DNA of 56,218 nucleotides from Brachionus plicatilis (lineage: Eukaryota > Rotifera > Eurotatoria > Ploima > Brachionidae): positions 174,559-230,776 of the forward strand of contig QEOQ01000043.1 of the NCBI GenBank assembly GCA_010279815.1, given 5' to 3'. The position numbers were made by a program, and so were the translations under genes. Under the pieces are notes generated by a model. It made no database searches and was not told where the DNA came from. It was given only the letters and a program-made list of their open reading frames with translations. Positions 10,059-19,997 of the stretch are shown here, piece after piece (positions within the stretch are counted from its first letter, which is position 1; the number at the start of each line of letters is the position of its first letter).

Positions 10059-10490
10059 CCAATAAGCATACACTGAATCTCGATCGATCTATATAAAAGT
10101 GATTACTTGTCAGTGTTCTGTCGTAACCATTTGGGCCGGTATACAATTCTAAGTAAACACTTCTGTCATATTTACCGTCTCCACCTTTATAAAAACCAAA
10201 CGAACTCATAAAGGTTGAGGACTCGTAAAAAAAGCTGACAATGCAAGGATTTGTTTCCAAGTTTGTTAATAAAGCTTCAACTGTACCAGCTAAAATTTTT
10301 ATACATCTAATTTCAAATATATTCATTTTAAACTTTACCATTAATTAGATTTGTTTTTTTTTAGGAATCTTCTTATATTCTTCGATTTGATTTAGGCTTT
10401 TTTTAATAAGAGACATTGCAGTTCTTTTGCTAGTAGAAAGATTTGCTAACAAACATGAAAAAAAAGCTCTTCTCGCACAAAGTTGTTAGG

Positions 10491-11230
10491 TGGAAACATA
10501 AGAATGGTGCATTAAATGTGCAATACCAGTAAAAAGTAGACAAATTAAAAATTCTTTGCATACAGAATGTCTTGCTCTTTAAAAATAATTATCTTAAATT
10601 ATAATTAAGATTTTTAATTTAAAATATTAATGCTAATTCAAAAATCATTCATGAAATATATATAGAAAATTAAAAATATAGTGAAAGAATTTGATTGTTG
10701 AAAAATTGATAATAGTTAAATTTATTTTAGTCAAATTGTTATATACTTGAATTCAAAAAATGGCAAAAAATATTTGATTTTTAATTAATGACTTTTTTTC
10801 GGACATGGATTGAATTTAAATATATTTTGAAAATAACTAAAATCATTTTTAGTTTATGTTTTTAAAAGTGAATAAATTTAAAAAATAATTAAGAATAATT
10901 ATAATTTTTATTAATTTTTTTAATAAATGGAAATATTAATTTAGTATTCGAAAGTCATAAAAACCGTACATTTTTTTTTACTAACTTATTCCTTTTGTAA
11001 GACATGTCGTATGAATTAGACGTTGCTATTTATAAAATTTTAAAATAAGTGTTCATTCGGGTAATTATTTTAGAAAAAAAGACATTACTTTGTAAATATT
11101 TAAATTAAGATCCTTAAATATTTCAAAAAAATCTGTTTATTACTTCGAATAGAAATCAATGAAAAAATATCAAAAATTTCATTCGCCTAGTATAATTATT
11201 TCTTTTTTTTTTTAAATATGTTAAAAAAAG
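10491..11230. other. AT-rich spacer
   Basis: No gene, structured repeat or conserved motif was recognised. Poly-A/T runs only. Confidence 0.5.
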
Positions 11231-11527
11231 CAGAGTTGTTTAAGTAAAAGTCCTATAAAAAGTCCAAGTCCAGACTTTTTTTTTTAATTTGCTAGATCAG
11301 GCTTAATATAAAGAAAATTAATATACTTATGGGTTGTCTAATGCAATTGATTTGCCATTCACTGAATTTTCTTGCAATTTTAGCATAAATTTCTTCTTCA
11401 GTATTCTAAATTTTAAAGCCTTGATTTGGAGTTTTGTATAAAAATTAAAAAAAAATCCGGACTTGGACATTTTTGGTCTTTGGTCGGTCTTTAAAAAAAA
11501 AAGAATTGCGACTTTTTTGCGCTTCTG
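11231..11527. mobile_element. MITE of the CAGAGTTG-AAAGTCC family, copy 1
   Basis: Begins CAGAGTTGTTTAAGTAAAAG and carries the family's inner phrases AGTCCAAGTCC, TTGCTAGATCAGGCTT and TTTAGCATAAATTTCTTC. The right arm (AATTGCGACTTT..CTTCTG) is decayed. It is homologous over its length to 44718-45034, with a partial copy at 23045-23160 and an end at about 30830-30884. Confidence 0.75.
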
Positions 11528-11930
11528 AGAACAAGTATAAATTATAATGATATTTAGCTAAGCTTAATTAAAATAATGAATTTTATATTAAATGAAATTG
11601 TTCAACAATTCAATGTAGGTAACTTCCGATTTCTCCATCAAAAACTGGTTCGAATGGAATTTTATAAAGTTTTTCCTGAACGCGACTGATTTCCAAATTC
11701 TTGTAAAAATTTTCAAGGACCAAGTTTTTTTGGCCATTTCTAAACAATTATAATTACATGAAAAGGTATTAATGCAGTATTTAAAATTATAAAAATTAAA
11801 ATTCTAAACGCAAAAGAACACAAAAGGACACTTTTTTTGCTAGGGAAGAAAGGATTCATAACAAATATACACAAAAGGACACTTTTATATGCAAGTGAAA
11901 AACATGGTAAAATAAGTTCATTGTCTAATG
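11528..11930. other. Spacer, possibly the 3' end of a degraded LINE
   Basis: AT-rich with no clear frame. It includes a local repeat of ACACAAAAGGACACTTTT (about 11819-11835 and 11870-11887), which may mark a small tandem duplication. Confidence 0.35.
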
Positions 11931-13109
11931 CTCAGTCAATTCTGATGTCTAAGAATTGAATTTCGTCCTGTCGCTTTAAATTGTCCACAAATATTTTCAA
12001 ATCAAACTTGAGCTCTTCTCTGTTGATTTTGTCAATATCATGTAACAAGATTTTTAAATTTTAATCTTCATTTTACATTTTGTTAACCATGGTTCCAATT
12101 CCTTCCAAGGTTAGTATTGATCCTAAGTTCAATGTTTCTTTTAGATTTATATATAAAAAAGGTTTATAAGTCATCAGGGAAAAGAAGAGAGTATTCATTA
12201 TTTGTTTTGTCTTTTCTTGGTATATCATTGATAAAAATACTAAATAGGAGAGGGCTAATTACTGAGCATTTTGGTAATCGGGCTTTGAATGGGAAATCAT
12301 TGCTATTTTGTCTTTTCACATTTACACAAAACGATTTTGAGTTTAGAAAAGATCTGGTCCAAGTACTTTGGCAGTTGCATTTTGATCATTTTGTACATAA
12401 GCCCCTCATGCCAGACTCTTTCAAATGCTTTTGATATATCGAAAAAAAGAACACAGATTTTTTTTTTTTGTTAAACGATTCAGTTATTTTTTGAATAAGA
12501 AAAAAGAGATTGTCCACTGTTCGTCTATGTTTTCGGAATCCTGATTGCTTATGAATGAGTAAAAAATTTCTCTCAATGTAATTGTAAAGCTTTGTAAAAA
12601 TAATGCGTTCAAATAATTTGCCAAGACAACTAGTCAAGCTAATAGGGCGATAGTTCGACGGATCCTATTTTGATGGACCTGTTTTGTTATCATTGTAATT
12701 TGTGCTTTTTTCCTGTTATTTGGTATTTGGCTAGTTGTTAACCTTCGATTGAAGAGGTTTAAAATGTCACAAAGAGTTGACTCAGGAAGGTTTTCGAGCA
12801 TTAAATTATGAATAAAGTCAGGACCAGATTCTGAATTTTCTTTAATTTTATTAATTGCAAGTATTATTTCAGTTATGGTAATTGATTCAAAAAGATTATT
12901 CTTGTTTTTTTCAGAAAAAAAATAAAAAATTTCATAGTCGACTTCGGATTCCGTGGTTGAGTTTAGGAGGTCAGGATTTAGAGTAAATGTTGAAGTCAAT
13001 AGCTCAACAAAAAGCTGTCCTTTTGTTCATCAGATTTAAAAATTTTGTTTAAAACTAAAGTTGGTATCATGTTTTAACTCATTTTTGTTCGAAACATATT
13101 GATTTTGCG
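11930..13109 (-). pseudogene. LINE reverse-transcriptase remnant (3' part), interrupted upstream by a hAT element
   Basis: Minus-strand blocks read as a decayed ORF2. The block at 12999-12634 carries ITITEIILAINKIKENSESG and later NNRKKAQITMI. The block at 12637-12386 carries MTSCLGKLFERIIFTKLYNY, HKQSGFRKHRRTVDNLFFLI and a frameshifted kin of the AFD.VWH.G motif. Below 12386, other frames give a degraded ADD-box region (about 12150-12190) and LLHDIDKINREELKFDL (about 12000-12060). This order (SG.D, LTS..GK..ER, SGFRK.R.T.DN, ADD) is that of a non-LTR RT. Multiple frameshifts and stops make it dead. Its upstream portion resumes beyond the hAT element at 16410. Confidence 0.82.
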
Positions 13110-13714
13110 TAGGGAATCGTAACCGCTAACTTTTTCGGTTAATGCTAAGTTAACCATTTTTGGTTAACCAAAAATCGGTTAACATTTAGCAATTTAACGG
13201 TTAACCAAATAATAACCAGGTTAATTTTTTGAAAATTGAGACACTTATCTAAACCTAAGTAAATCCTTTTTTTTATTTGTTTAATTATTAAAATACAATA
13301 AGTCATTTAGTCCTTTTTTATATATTATTATAATATTATTATTAAAAAGTATTTGTAATTTTGATTCGATATTTCGAATTCAAAAAAAGTAAGGTTTACT
13401 TATACTTGTATAAAAAAGTTTTAGAATTAGAAATACATCTTGTAAGGTTTTACTTAAAAGCTTTTCTTTTTAAATAGTTTAAAAAAGTCATAAAATAAAA
13501 AAAAAGATATTTTAATTTATGCTTATTTAAACCTAACCCATGACTGTTTCCGAATCGTCAAGCTCTGAAAGTTTCTAGTGAGAGTGGCTCAGATGAAAGT
13601 GTTGGTACAAATTCAACAGAGTCCGATTCTGATACTATAAATACAAACGAGAATTAATCTATTTCAAATTTCTCTCTAAGCAAATCACAAAACTAGACTC
13701 AGAATTCAGTTTTC

Positions 13715-15950
13715 GTGTCTTCAAACACTACTTCGTCGTCCACTTTTTCTAGCTCAAGGGCGAAAAAAAGAACCAAAGAGAATTCTGAGACTAATGGTAA
13801 AGATCATATCGAAGCGATCAAAAAAATTTTTGTATACAAAATGACAGTACAATTTGTAAATTTGAAATACCACAAAAAGGCATTTGTAATCAAAAATTTA
13901 GTAATAAAACGAGTTCTTCTTCTTTAAAATACCATTTAAAAAATTGCCATGGTTTAATTTTCAACGATTCGAAATCTAGTAGTAAAATGTTCAAGCCGAA
14001 TGTAGATGAAAAATTAATTGAATGGATTATTGATGACCTTCAACCATTCAGTGTTGTTGAAGGTAAAAAATTTATCGAATTAGTAAAGATGTTAGATTCG
14101 AGTTATAAAATTCCTTGCTTATCCAAAATTGAATATTCAATTTATGATTTGTTCGAAAAATCTTTAGAAAATAAAAAAAAAATTCTTCAAGAGATAAAAA
14201 GTAATTTTTTTTCAATCTTAATTTCTTGTTTAAAAGTTTCTTGTTCAAGGCAAATCTCATGTTACTACAAATGTATGGACATCATGTTCTGGCGATCCCT
14301 ACATTAGTTTCACGTTACATATTGTTGATAATAAAAATAAGCCTAAGCATCTACTTTTAGATATGAGGCATTTTCCAGGTGTCCATGATAATATTACAAT
14401 ATCAAACATGTTAGATTCTGTATTTAATGATCATGGGATTAAACAAAAAATCAGTTCAATAACTTCAGATAATGCGTCTAATATGATAAAAGCATTTAAG
14501 CGTCAAAAAAATATCTATCAAAAATCTGGTATTGAGATTGTACATATTAGATGTTTTTTTTTACATATTTTACATTTAGTTGTTTCTGCATTTTTAAAAG
14601 AAATAAATGTTTCAAACAATGTTAAAGTGATTCGAAATTTGTTTAAAAAAATTAAGCGTAAAACTTTAAAAAATACGTTAAAAGCTTTGTGTGTGATTAA
14701 TAAAGAGCCAGAGCTTAGTGTGAAATTAGATGTTAAGACTCGCTGGAACTCAACATATGATATGATTTTGGTGGCTTTAAAGATGAAAAAGTCTTTAAAT
14801 GATTTAGTATCAAAAGAAGAAAATGAATTGAGTCGTTTAAGTTTAACTTAGTGTTGGGCATATTTTGTCCCGAGTCGACTCGAGTCGACTCGACTAAGCT
14901 TATTTTTTAGTCTACTCGGATCGACTCGATTAATTTTTAAGTCGATTCTTTGACTCGACTCGAAAATATTTTTTTAAAAATTAAATTGAAAAGAAAAGTT
15001 TAAAGTTGTATTTTTCTACATAAATAACAAAGAAACTGCATAGCAAAAATTCGAGTCGAATGGAGTCGACTGGAAATAAATTCGAATTGACTCGAGTAGA
15101 CTGGAAAAAAATCGAGTCGACTCGATTCGACTTAAAAATTAACGGAGTCGAGTCGACTCGAAAAAAATTCTTCTCTTGGAAAAAAATTCAGTCGACTCTA
15201 GTCGACCTAGTCGATTCCCAACACTAGTTTAACTGAAGAATAGTGGAAATCACTTGAAGACTTAAAACAAATTCTCGAGCCTTTCAAAAAAGCAACTCTC
15301 GACTTATCTTGTGAAAGCTTAAACGCAAGTCATGTTTATGCTATTATGGACTTTTAGGAAAAGCACTTAAAAAACTATATACAAAAAGAGAATTACATAA
15401 TTACAAATCAGTATTTGGAAAAAAGATACAAAAATTTGACAAATATTGGGATGAAGTTGAGAGTTTTGCGCTATTCGCACATATTTTGGATCCAAGATTT
15501 AAATTATCTTTAATAGAAAGATCCAAAAGAAACCTATTGAAAAGAAAATTAAAAAATATAATATACGAGTCTAATGAGGACGAGTCCGAACAAGTTAGCG
15601 TTGATATAGCGAGTCGAGAATTTAGTCTAATCGAAACTCTATTAAATCAAAATGATATCTTATCAAATGAGGAGAATGAGATAGAAAAGTTTTTTAATAC
15701 TCAAGTAATAGGTTTAAAAATTGATCCGATTGAGTGGTGGAAAACTAATAGCGAAGACTACCCAAAGCTTTCTAAATTAGCTTTGGAATATTTAACCTCA
15801 GTACCAACATCAGTATCAAGTGAAAGATTTTTATCGATTGGCGGGTTAATAATAACAAAATTAAGAAACAGACTTTCACCTCAAAGAGTGAATAAACTTA
15901 TGGTTTTGTGGTCTTGGAACAGATTCATAGCAGATCTAAATACTAACTAA
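13715..15950 (+). pseudogene. hAT transposase with BED finger, frameshifted and MITE-interrupted
   Basis: Plus-strand blocks in order: a Ser-rich N-terminus (13715 on); a BED-finger-like Cys/His motif (CKFEIPQKGICNQ then LKYHLKNCHGL, about 13845-13950); and a block at 13987-14307. The segment equivalent to the first catalytic Asp reads TTNVWTS (about 14260), with Asp replaced by Asn. The second catalytic region is SDNASNM at about 14466, followed by DVKTRWNSTYDM (about 14730). A MITE interrupts at 14849-15226, and a TAG follows in frame at about 15241. The C-terminal dimerisation domain is well kept in 15486-15950 (YLTSVPTSVSSERFLS, LSPQRVNKLMVLW). At least two frameshifts and the catalytic substitution show it is inactive. 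Confidence 0.9.
14849..15226. mobile_element. hAT-type MITE nested inside the hAT transposase
   Basis: The termini are TAGTGTTGGG and its inverse CCCAACACTA, bounded by the perfect 8-bp duplication GTTTAACT (14841-14848; 15227-15234). The inner part is two inverted zones packed with GTCGACTCGAGTCGACTCGA-like palindromes around an AT-rich centre. It has no coding capacity. Removing it and one duplication restores a continuous SRLSLTEE frame in the host transposase, which proves the insertion point. Confidence 0.95.
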
Positions 15951-16409
15951 AAATTTAATATATTTTTTATATTTATTTAATTTAAGATAAAATTTAAGAT
16001 ATTTAAGACAATTAAAATTTAAGATAAAATTTTAAAGAGTTTCGTATTTTCAGTAATAAATAAATGTAAGTTTAGTTTTTTTGGTCTTTCATTTTTTTAA
16101 TTAAAAATTTTGTGATTATATTTGTTATAAAATAAACGTTTAACAATTAAATGTCTGTTCTTTTTTATTCAACAAAATTCATAACATAATTTCTTTAAAA
16201 AAAATTTTAGAAAATAAAATATTTTAAAAGCCATTAAATAATATAAAAGAATTAATTTTTTTTTGTGGTTAACTGTGCAGTTAACGGTTAACGAAACTTT
16301 GGTTAACCAAAATTCGGTTAACTAAAATTGGTTAATTTTTAGCATTTTTTCGGTTAATTTTTCAGTTAACTTGGTTAGACTTTAGCGATTACGATTCCCT
16401 AATTTTGCG

Positions 16410-16530
16410 CCAGAACGGCCTAGTTGATAAAGGATTTTTACCCATTTTTTCGATGAAATTTTGATTTCTATACTCGCACAGCTTTTTTCGTGGGTCACTT
16501 GTAAGTTGATTGAAATAACGTTTTTAAAAG
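16410..16530 (-). pseudogene. Upstream piece of the LINE split by the hAT element
   Basis: Minus-strand frame reads KLCEYRNQNFIEKMGKNPL and STRPFWRKIN up to the hAT duplication. It resumes on the other side of the hAT at 13101 downward. It matches the PFWNKIN motif of the LINE at the left edge of the window. Confidence 0.75.
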
Positions 16531-16679
16531 TGGACATTGAGTTTTTTTATATTTTTAAAAATTTAAAAAAAGAATTTGACTTTTATACAAAATATATGAC
16601 ATTAATATTTTTGTACTTGACACATTAATTTAATATACAGCGGTTCTAAAAAAAACGTAACGCCAAAAAAGACGAGTGC

Positions 16680-16860
16680 AAAAACCGTCCGTACAGTCCG
16701 GTCGTCCCGACCGTTCAACAGTAACCGACCGTCATAACAACGGTGACCGTCCGACCTAGCCGACCGACCGAACCGTCCGACTTAGCCGTCCGTCCGACTG
16801 AACCGTCCGACCGACCTAGCCGACCGACTGAACCGTCCGACCTAGCCGTCAGACCGGGGT
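16680..16860. repeat. GC-rich CCGTCCGACC/TAGCCGACCG array (array A)
   Basis: About 180 bp of irregular tandem copies of CCGTCCGACCTAGCCGACCG-like units with interspersed CTGAACCGT. It is strikingly GC-rich in an AT-rich region. Related clusters occur at 18124-18175 (same orientation) and at 19425-19515 and 19700-19747 (opposite orientation). The frame at 16715-16957 is just a translation of this array. Confidence 0.85.
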
Positions 16861-17043
16861 CAGGGGGAAAGTCCACCCGACTTTGAAATATCTTAAATGT
16901 TTTGTGTGACAAAAAAGTGTGAAAAATAAATCGTGTGCGAAAAATTTTTTTATTCAAAATTTTTATTGGCTATTAACAACCAATGAAAAACAAATAAAAA
17001 CTAATTATGCAAAAAAAATACAATTCCAGTGCAAAAAAAAAAT

Positions 17044-17400
17044 TCAAATAATTCTATTGAGTAAAATTGAAAGCAATACATTATTGCGATAAAATCCCAT
17101 GTCTTTTGCAAGAAAATCAAATGAATCAGAATTTAGTGATTTATGATGGGCTATTTTGCATAAAAATGCACCACAGTCATATGAGTTTTTTTGTGTTGGA
17201 ATATTGAATTCCTGTTGAAACTTCCAGTGACTTGTCAAGTGAACACCATACTTTTGAATATATTTTTGATCCAAAAACTCTCTTATGATTGACAACACAT
17301 TTGATTGATCGTCCATTAAACTATCGTACACAGTTACAAGACATTTGAAACTTTCAATTGAGACAAAAATCCAGTGTTTATTGTCGACGTTAACTGGGGC
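17044..17400 (-). pseudogene. Ulp1/C48-family cysteine protease domain fragment
   Basis: The minus-strand frame has no Met at the start. It reads LIYAPVNVDNKHWIFVSIE (catalytic His in KHW), TVYDSLMDD (catalytic Asp region), and PTQKNSYDCGAFLCKIA (Gln and the DCG catalytic Cys), ending LLNRII. That His-Asp-Gln-Cys order is the SUMO-protease (Ulp1) fold. The N-terminal third of the domain is missing: the frame abuts the stop of the FLYWCH ORF out of phase. Ulp1 domains are common passengers in MULE-type transposons, and the FLYWCH neighbour agrees with that. The catalytic residues are intact but the gene is broken, so it is probably inactive. Confidence 0.78.
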
Positions 17401-17414
17401 ATATATTAAGTTAA

Positions 17415-17753
17415 CTATTTTTCTTCAAGTATTGTGTTAATTTCATCCCGATATATGCTATGAAGTGAACCATATTCGTTTCGCGCTCTCTTGTTGACAG
17501 TGTTCATACATTTTAGTAAACGTACATCCAAATCTGTTACGTCATTGTGGCCGAAATGGGTAAGGTTTAATGAATATATTTCTTTACTCATTCCAACTGT
17601 TGTGACACTGGCTTTACAGTCGCTTTTTCGGTGTAAGCTGCATTTCCAATATATGTTGGCGTTGTCCCGTAAAGCCCACTTGATGAAAATATTTTGGTTG
17701 AGATGAATCAAAGGATTACCTTGTATACTTTCTAGGAATTGTATGTTTTGCAT
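17415..17753 (-). CDS. FLYWCH zinc-finger protein fragment, 112 aa
   Basis: Begins MQNIQFLESIQGNPLIHLNQ. A FLYWCH-type finger follows: a hydrophobic start (IFIKWALRD), then IYWKCSLHRKSDCKASV with two Cys, and LTHFGHN with the closing His pair. This DNA-binding finger is typical at the N-terminus of MULE/Phantom transposases. Here the ORF ends (ILEEK) after a short helical tail where a transposase domain would be expected, and the Ulp1 fragment starts immediately in another frame. It probably reflects an internal deletion fusing the two ends of a larger element gene. Confidence 0.7.
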   Translation of the reverse strand: MQNIQFLESIQGNPLIHLNQNIFIKWALRDNANIYWKCSLHRKSDCKASVTTVGMSKEIYSLNLTHFGHNDVTDLDVRLLKCMNTVNKRARNEYGSLHSIYRDEINTILEEK

Positions 17754-18123
17754 TTTAAATTGTTATTTTTCAACGAAAATTCAAGTAAATAGTATTTAAA
17801 TAAGTTTTCTTTATTTTTTAATTTTTATTTGATTAATTAATTAAAAATAAATGAACATTGTTCATTTATAATTTGCTTTATTAATTGATAAGTGTAACAA
17901 AAATCAATTAAATTGAATTTTTGTAATATTGCAATTTTTGAAATCAATGAACGTACTAATAATTTCATAATTTTGAAATTTCACAGTTTCTTAATCTAAT
18001 CTCACATATAGAAGATTAATATTTAATGAGGTAACACTGATTTTTAATGAACTTTCTTCCGGATCCATAAAAGTTACGACTTTTTTCTAGTGAGAATGTG
18101 TTAATCCAAAAGTGGACAATTCC
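17754..18123. other. AT-rich spacer between divergent element genes
   Basis: No coding signal. It separates the minus-strand FLYWCH/Ulp1 remnant from the plus-strand gene beginning at 18436, so it could act as a divergent promoter if both belong to one element. That is inference. Confidence 0.4.
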
Positions 18124-19750
18124 CTTATACCCGTCCGACCGACCTAGCCGTCCGACCGACTGAACCTCCAACCAACAACTGAACCGATTTTGTTCTGATT
18201 TTTTTAATTTTTCTACTTTTTTTAATTAAAGTTATTTTTTAATAATAAATAAAAAGAAACAAATATGTATAATTTTTATTTAGCATAAAAATTGAATTTT
18301 TTTAAAGAAAATTTTAAAAAAATTGGATAAAAAATAAGCACGCTAAATTAACTCTGAAAGCTGTTAATATGCAAGTTTAATTTAATTTTTTCAAAACTTG
18401 AAATTTCGTTTTAATTTTATTTACACCGACTTAAAATGATTTCGGTAAGAGATGATCAGGATTGGCTAAATTTGCAAAGAAAACAATCAAATAATGACAG
18501 TTTGAATAGAATGGGGAGAAACAATTTCGCTAACAATGAGGAAGTAATATTCTAATTTTTAAAAAAAATAATTAAATAATTTGTTGATAAGTTGCATATA
18601 AAAATAAGCCGACTAGAAAAAAATCTCGGAGAAATTAACAAAAAATCGGATGCACTGGAATGTCTCCCTAAAATTTTAGAAGTAAGTTACTTTAAAAACT
18701 GTAAATAAAATTTTAATTTAAATTTTAAAGGTTTTATCATCTAACCAAAAGCCTATCTTTAGTTCAGAAAAAGGAACAACGGAGATTGGAGCTCAAGGTC
18801 CTATCTTTAAATCGGAAAAAGGAACACCAGGAATCGAAAATCAAGGTTCTAATTTAAATAAAGAAACTGATCTTGTCTCACAAGAAAGTGATGATGAGAC
18901 AAAAAATGAATCGGACCTTTTTCAGGTATGTCTTTCAAAAAAATATTTTTTTTAATTTATTTACTTTTAGGATAATAAACATAGGCCTTATTTCAAAAAT
19001 CTTCTCTTAAAATACATTAGTAAGGAAATACCGGATCGATCGAAAAAAAAGGGTATGGATAAATTAAAAGTTGAGTCCCCACACATAATTGATAAAATTA
19101 AAGGTAATTTATTAAATTAATTTAAAAAGTACTAAAACCAAAATTTGATTAAATTACAGAAGTATTTGAGAAGGAATGTATGGTGAAAAAAAGTACATGA
19201 CTGAAAAAAAATATAGAATTACTGCGTAAACGTCAGAAAAAGACTAAGAAACAGCTAAAGAATACTAGGAATATTTTGAAAGACTTTAAAAATTTTGAAA
19301 TAGAATTTATAAATTTATATGTTAAATAAAAACAATTAAAATTTGTTTGTTTTTTTTATTTATGAAAAAAATTTAATTAAATAAAAAAGAAATATTAAAA
19401 AAAAAATTAGAAAATGGAACCCATGACGGACGCAGGCCGGTTAGACCTGACGGTTCGAACGGCTCGGTTGGACAGTTCGGACGGTTCGGACGGACAGATC
19501 AGTCAATCAGACAGGTGGTCAAATCTGATGGCTTGGTCAACCATTTGACTTTTAAAAAAGTAAATCTTTAAAAATAATCTTTAAAGAAACTTCAATTTTA
19601 ATGTTAAATAAAAATCATTCAAATTTGTTTCTTTTTATTTATTTTTTAAAAAATAAATTTAATAAAAAAAATTGAAAAATTAACAAAAATCAGAACAAAA
19701 TCGGTTCAGTCGGTCGGACGGCTAGGTCGGACGGCTAAGTCGGACGGAAA
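18124..19750. mobile_element. Inverted-repeat element enclosing a small spliced gene
   Basis: The left arm (18124-18310) and right arm (about 19630-19750) are inverses. Both contain the CCGTCCGACC/TAGCCGTCCG cluster, then GACTGAACC, then GAACCGATTTTGTTCTGATTT, then an AT-rich stretch ending AAATAAAAAGAAACAAAT. The right arm is preceded by a partial duplicate of itself: 19318-19420 repeats 19598-19690 (ATGTTAAATAAAAA..ATTTGTTT), with its own GC cluster at 19425-19515. No clear target duplication was found. It may be a free-standing element, or the right half of a larger unit reaching array A at 16680. No transposase is visible. Confidence 0.65.
18436..19327 (+). CDS. Unrecognised five-exon gene inside the inverted-repeat element
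   Basis: Exons fit canonical GT-AG introns of 45-56 bp and stay in phase: 18436-18543 (start ATG), 18592-18681, 18731-18925, 18971-19103, and 19160 on. The protein is polar and Lys/Glu/Ser-rich. It runs MISVRDDQDWLNLQRK; a coiled-coil-like LEKNLGEINKKSD; an internal repeat KPIFSSEKGT / GPIFKSEKGT; an acidic SQESDDETKNESD; PYFKNLLLKYISKEI; and a basic helical tail (LLRKRQKKTKKQLKN). A TGA at 19198-19200 interrupts the last exon, but the same frame is open on to TAA at about 19325. So the copy is either truncated (about 188 aa) or carries one nonsense mutation in a protein of about 230 aa. No family was recognised. The shape resembles a small accessory or DNA-binding protein. Confidence 0.6.
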
Positions 19751-19997
19751 AAGATAGGAAGTAAGATACTAACTTAAAATGAATAAATAATCTTTACCGA
19801 TTTTTTTGCTGGTGTTGTTTGTATGCATTTACAAATAAATTCGCTTTCTTGAAAATTAAGTTATAATATTGATTCATTTTATTAATTATTAAATATGAGT
19901 GAAATTAAAGAAAGTAAAAATTAGAATATATGTCAATATGAAATAATTAGGAATTAAACTCGAAATAAAGCTGACACTAAACAATGGTATCTCTTCT
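19751..19997. other. Spacer
   Basis: AT-rich, with no gene or repeat recognised. Its right end supplies the ATCTCTTCT duplication (19989-19997) of the MULE element. Confidence 0.5.

Larger units (their letters stand above)
5531..10490 (-). pseudogene. DUF3987-like (primase/helicase-type ATPase) gene remnant, split by a Gypsy insertion
   Basis: Two minus-strand blocks are parts of one protein. Block A (about 10490-10059) has a damaged P-loop region (LSTSKRTAM, about 10420-10450). It continues with TVEALLTNLETNP and a Walker-B-like position reading FFYESSTFMSSFGFYKGG, where the usual Asp is Tyr, then LELYTGPN and SVCLL. Block B (6394-5531) has DGLIQRFHICAPRPI, a GKSAS motif after a frame change (about 6040), and a C-terminal helical stretch. 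Donor GT at 10058/10057 and acceptor AG at 6396/6395 join in phase, giving LLAHMSDY where family members read LGHP. The apparent 3.66-kb intron contains the 3,065-bp Gypsy element. Frameshifts at about 5970 and upstream of 10341, plus the Walker changes, mark it as dead. The family is assigned from motif order only. Confidence 0.6.
13110..16401 (+). mobile_element. hAT DNA transposon, complete ends, degenerate transposase
   Basis: The termini are TAGGGAATCGTAACCGCTAA at the left (from 13110) and the inverse of TAGGGAATCGTAATCGCTAA at the right (ending 16401), flanked by the exact 8-bp duplication ATTTTGCG (13102-13109; 16402-16409). Subterminal zones (13130-13210; 16266-16385) contain many GGTTAACC-type palindromes, probably transposase-binding repeats. 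The 3,292-bp element holds a plus-strand hAT transposase with frameshifts, and a 378-bp hAT MITE has jumped into it. The insertion site lies inside a LINE just after its PFWRK motif. Confidence 0.95.

Noticed and set aside
12117..12474. Plus-strand frames over the LINE remnant
   Set aside because: Antisense to clear reverse-transcriptase motifs; no independent coding evidence.
16715..16957. 80-aa frame with repeated GRLGRSDGSVGR
   Set aside because: It is only the translation of the GC-rich CCGTCCGACC array, with no coding features beyond the tandem repeat.
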